A stretch of 45,099 nt of DNA. Origin: an uncultured bacterium (GTDB taxonomy: Bacteria > Verrucomicrobiota > Kiritimatiellia > RFP12 > UBA1067). Positions 44,357 to 45,099 of this stretch are shown here, in pieces. Numbering within the stretch: position 1 is the stretch's first letter; each line of letters starts with the position of its first letter. The translations under genes were made by a program, and so were the position numbers. The DNA lies in the NCBI GenBank assembly GCA_902800055.1, contig CADCCW010000012.1, positions 1 to 45,099 of the forward strand, given 5' to 3'. The notes beneath the pieces were generated by a model. It was given only the letters and a program-made list of their open reading frames with translations. It did no database searches and was not told where the DNA came from.

Positions 44357-44977
44357 ATGCATACAGTATTGACCCATCCGCTGGTAAGGCACCGCGTCAC
44401 GCTTATGCGCGACGTCGGCACCAAGCCCAAGCTGTTCCGCGAGCTCGTCAACGAAATCACGGAATTCCTTGCCATCGAGAGCCTCAGGGACCTCCGCACG
44501 GTCGAGATTCCGGTCACCACGCCGGTCGCGAAGACGACAGGCGTCAAGATCGAGGACTCCATCGTGATCGTCCCGATTCTGCGCGCCGGCATGGGCATGC
44601 TCGACGCCATGCTGCGCGTCCTCCCCTACGCCAAGGTCGGAGTCCTCGGCATGCAGCGCAACGAGGCGACGGCCGAGCCCGTTCCCTACTACGCGAAGGT
44701 CCCGCCGGCGAAGTGCGACGAGCTCGCAGTCGTGATCGATCCGATGCTGGCGACTGGCGGGAGCGCGTGCGACGCATTCGCGCAGCTCAAGAAGCTCGGC
44801 TACAAACGCATCGTGTTTCTCAATCTAATTGCCGCGCCGGAAGGACTGGCGAAGGTGGAGAAGGAGCATCCGGACGTGCCGGTATTCACGGCGGCGAAGG
44901 ACGAGCAGCTCAACTCCAACTTCTACATCGTGCCGGGGCTCGGCGACGCCGGCGACCGCATCTTTGGCACGCTCTGA
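44357..44977 (+). CDS. upp: Uracil phosphoribosyltransferase
   Basis: Pyrimidine salvage enzyme that joins uracil to PRPP to make UMP. The 206-residue length is typical. Motifs are the N-terminal THPLVRHRVTLMRD, VPILRAGMGMLDAML, and the PRPP loop VIDPMLATGGSACDA; it closes with YIVPGLGDAGDRIFGT. The start ATG lies 2 nt after the thioesterase stop, so the two form a small operon driven by the promoter at 43931-43939. Confidence 0.97.
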   Translation: MHTVLTHPLVRHRVTLMRDVGTKPKLFRELVNEITEFLAIESLRDLRTVEIPVTTPVAKTTGVKIEDSIVIVPILRAGMGMLDAMLRVLPYAKVGVLGMQRNEATAEPVPYYAKVPPAKCDELAVVIDPMLATGGSACDAFAQLKKLGYKRIVFLNLIAAPEGLAKVEKEHPDVPVFTAAKDEQLNSNFYIVPGLGDAGDRIFGTL

Positions 44978-45020
44978 GACGATTGCCGCGGCAGATTGCG
45001 CGGCGGATTGCGAACGCTCT

Positions 45021-45054
45021 CCTACCGCCGCATTTATATAAATCCGGTGGTAGG
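45021..45054. repeat. Inverted repeat after upp
   Basis: CCTACCGCCG (45021-45030) pairs with CGGTGGTAGG (45045-45054), 10 bp with one G-T wobble. Inside lies the A+T-only palindrome ATTTATATAAAT (45032-45043), which can extend the stem. It is not followed by a T-run, so a simple terminator is unlikely on its own. Confidence 0.75.
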
Positions 45055-45088
45055 TCAGAAGCAGAAGTGATAATTTAGGTCTGACCTA
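45051..45088. terminator. Second inverted repeat with T-run, possible terminator
   Basis: TAGGTCAGA (45051-45059) pairs with TCTGACCTA (45080-45088), which is followed by TTTTATC. The hairpin overlaps the preceding inverted repeat by 4 nt. A near-direct repeat TAGGTCTGA starts at 45076 and forms its own small palindrome TAGGTCTGACCTA. Termination after upp is the plain reading; a mobile-element edge is the alternative. Confidence 0.45.
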
Positions 45089-45099
45089 TTTTATCATGT

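Overview
The window is G+C-rich with strong G/C preference at third codon positions, and every convincing gene lies on the + strand. The two very long secreted proteins carry LamG, DUF2341, PATR beta-helix and F5/8C-like modules. Together with the TPR giants and a CesT-type secretion chaperone, this points to a host-associated (gut or rumen) member of the PVC group, most likely Kiritimatiellae/Verrucomicrobiota. That placement rests on gene content and style, not on an alignment; the 23S rRNA fragment at the left edge could test it.

Layout. 1-645: 3' end of 23S rRNA, 5S rRNA and tRNA-Pro(CGG). 702-4013: trmD, a GHL10-type glycoside hydrolase-like protein, exbD and tonB, tightly packed. 4149-10919: a 2256-residue modular surface protein behind a near-consensus promoter. 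11035-13619: CorA-like transporter, MnmA-like PP-loop enzyme and glutamate racemase. 13737-20235: a second modular secreted protein, a CesT-family chaperone 5 nt after it, then a 1206-residue candidate type III effector with a DUF3626-like (possibly ADP-ribosyltransferase-like) domain and a C-terminal HD/phosphodiesterase-like domain. 20463-33474: three exported TPR proteins, two of which share an Ig-like module, then an M18 aminopeptidase. 33544-38273: a two-gene polyketide/PUFA-synthase-like operon whose ketosynthase, acyltransferase and dehydratase domains have all lost catalytic residues, while the fused phosphopantetheinyl transferase looks intact. 38315-44977: DUF1080 lipoprotein, NAD(P)H-hydrate dehydratase, C39-like protease, purB, a RluA-family pseudouridine synthase, a YbgC-like thioesterase and upp. 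The right edge (45021-45088) carries two overlapping inverted repeats.

Regulation. Five promoters share TGGTATAAT. Two of them sit so close to the start codon that the mRNA should be leaderless or nearly so. Three others have recognisable -35/-10 pairs with 17-nt spacers. No intergenic gap exceeds about 230 nt, and no CRISPR array, transposase, integrase or phage gene was seen.

The most novel parts are the chaperone/effector pair (16097-20235) and the pseudo-PKS operon (33544-38273).
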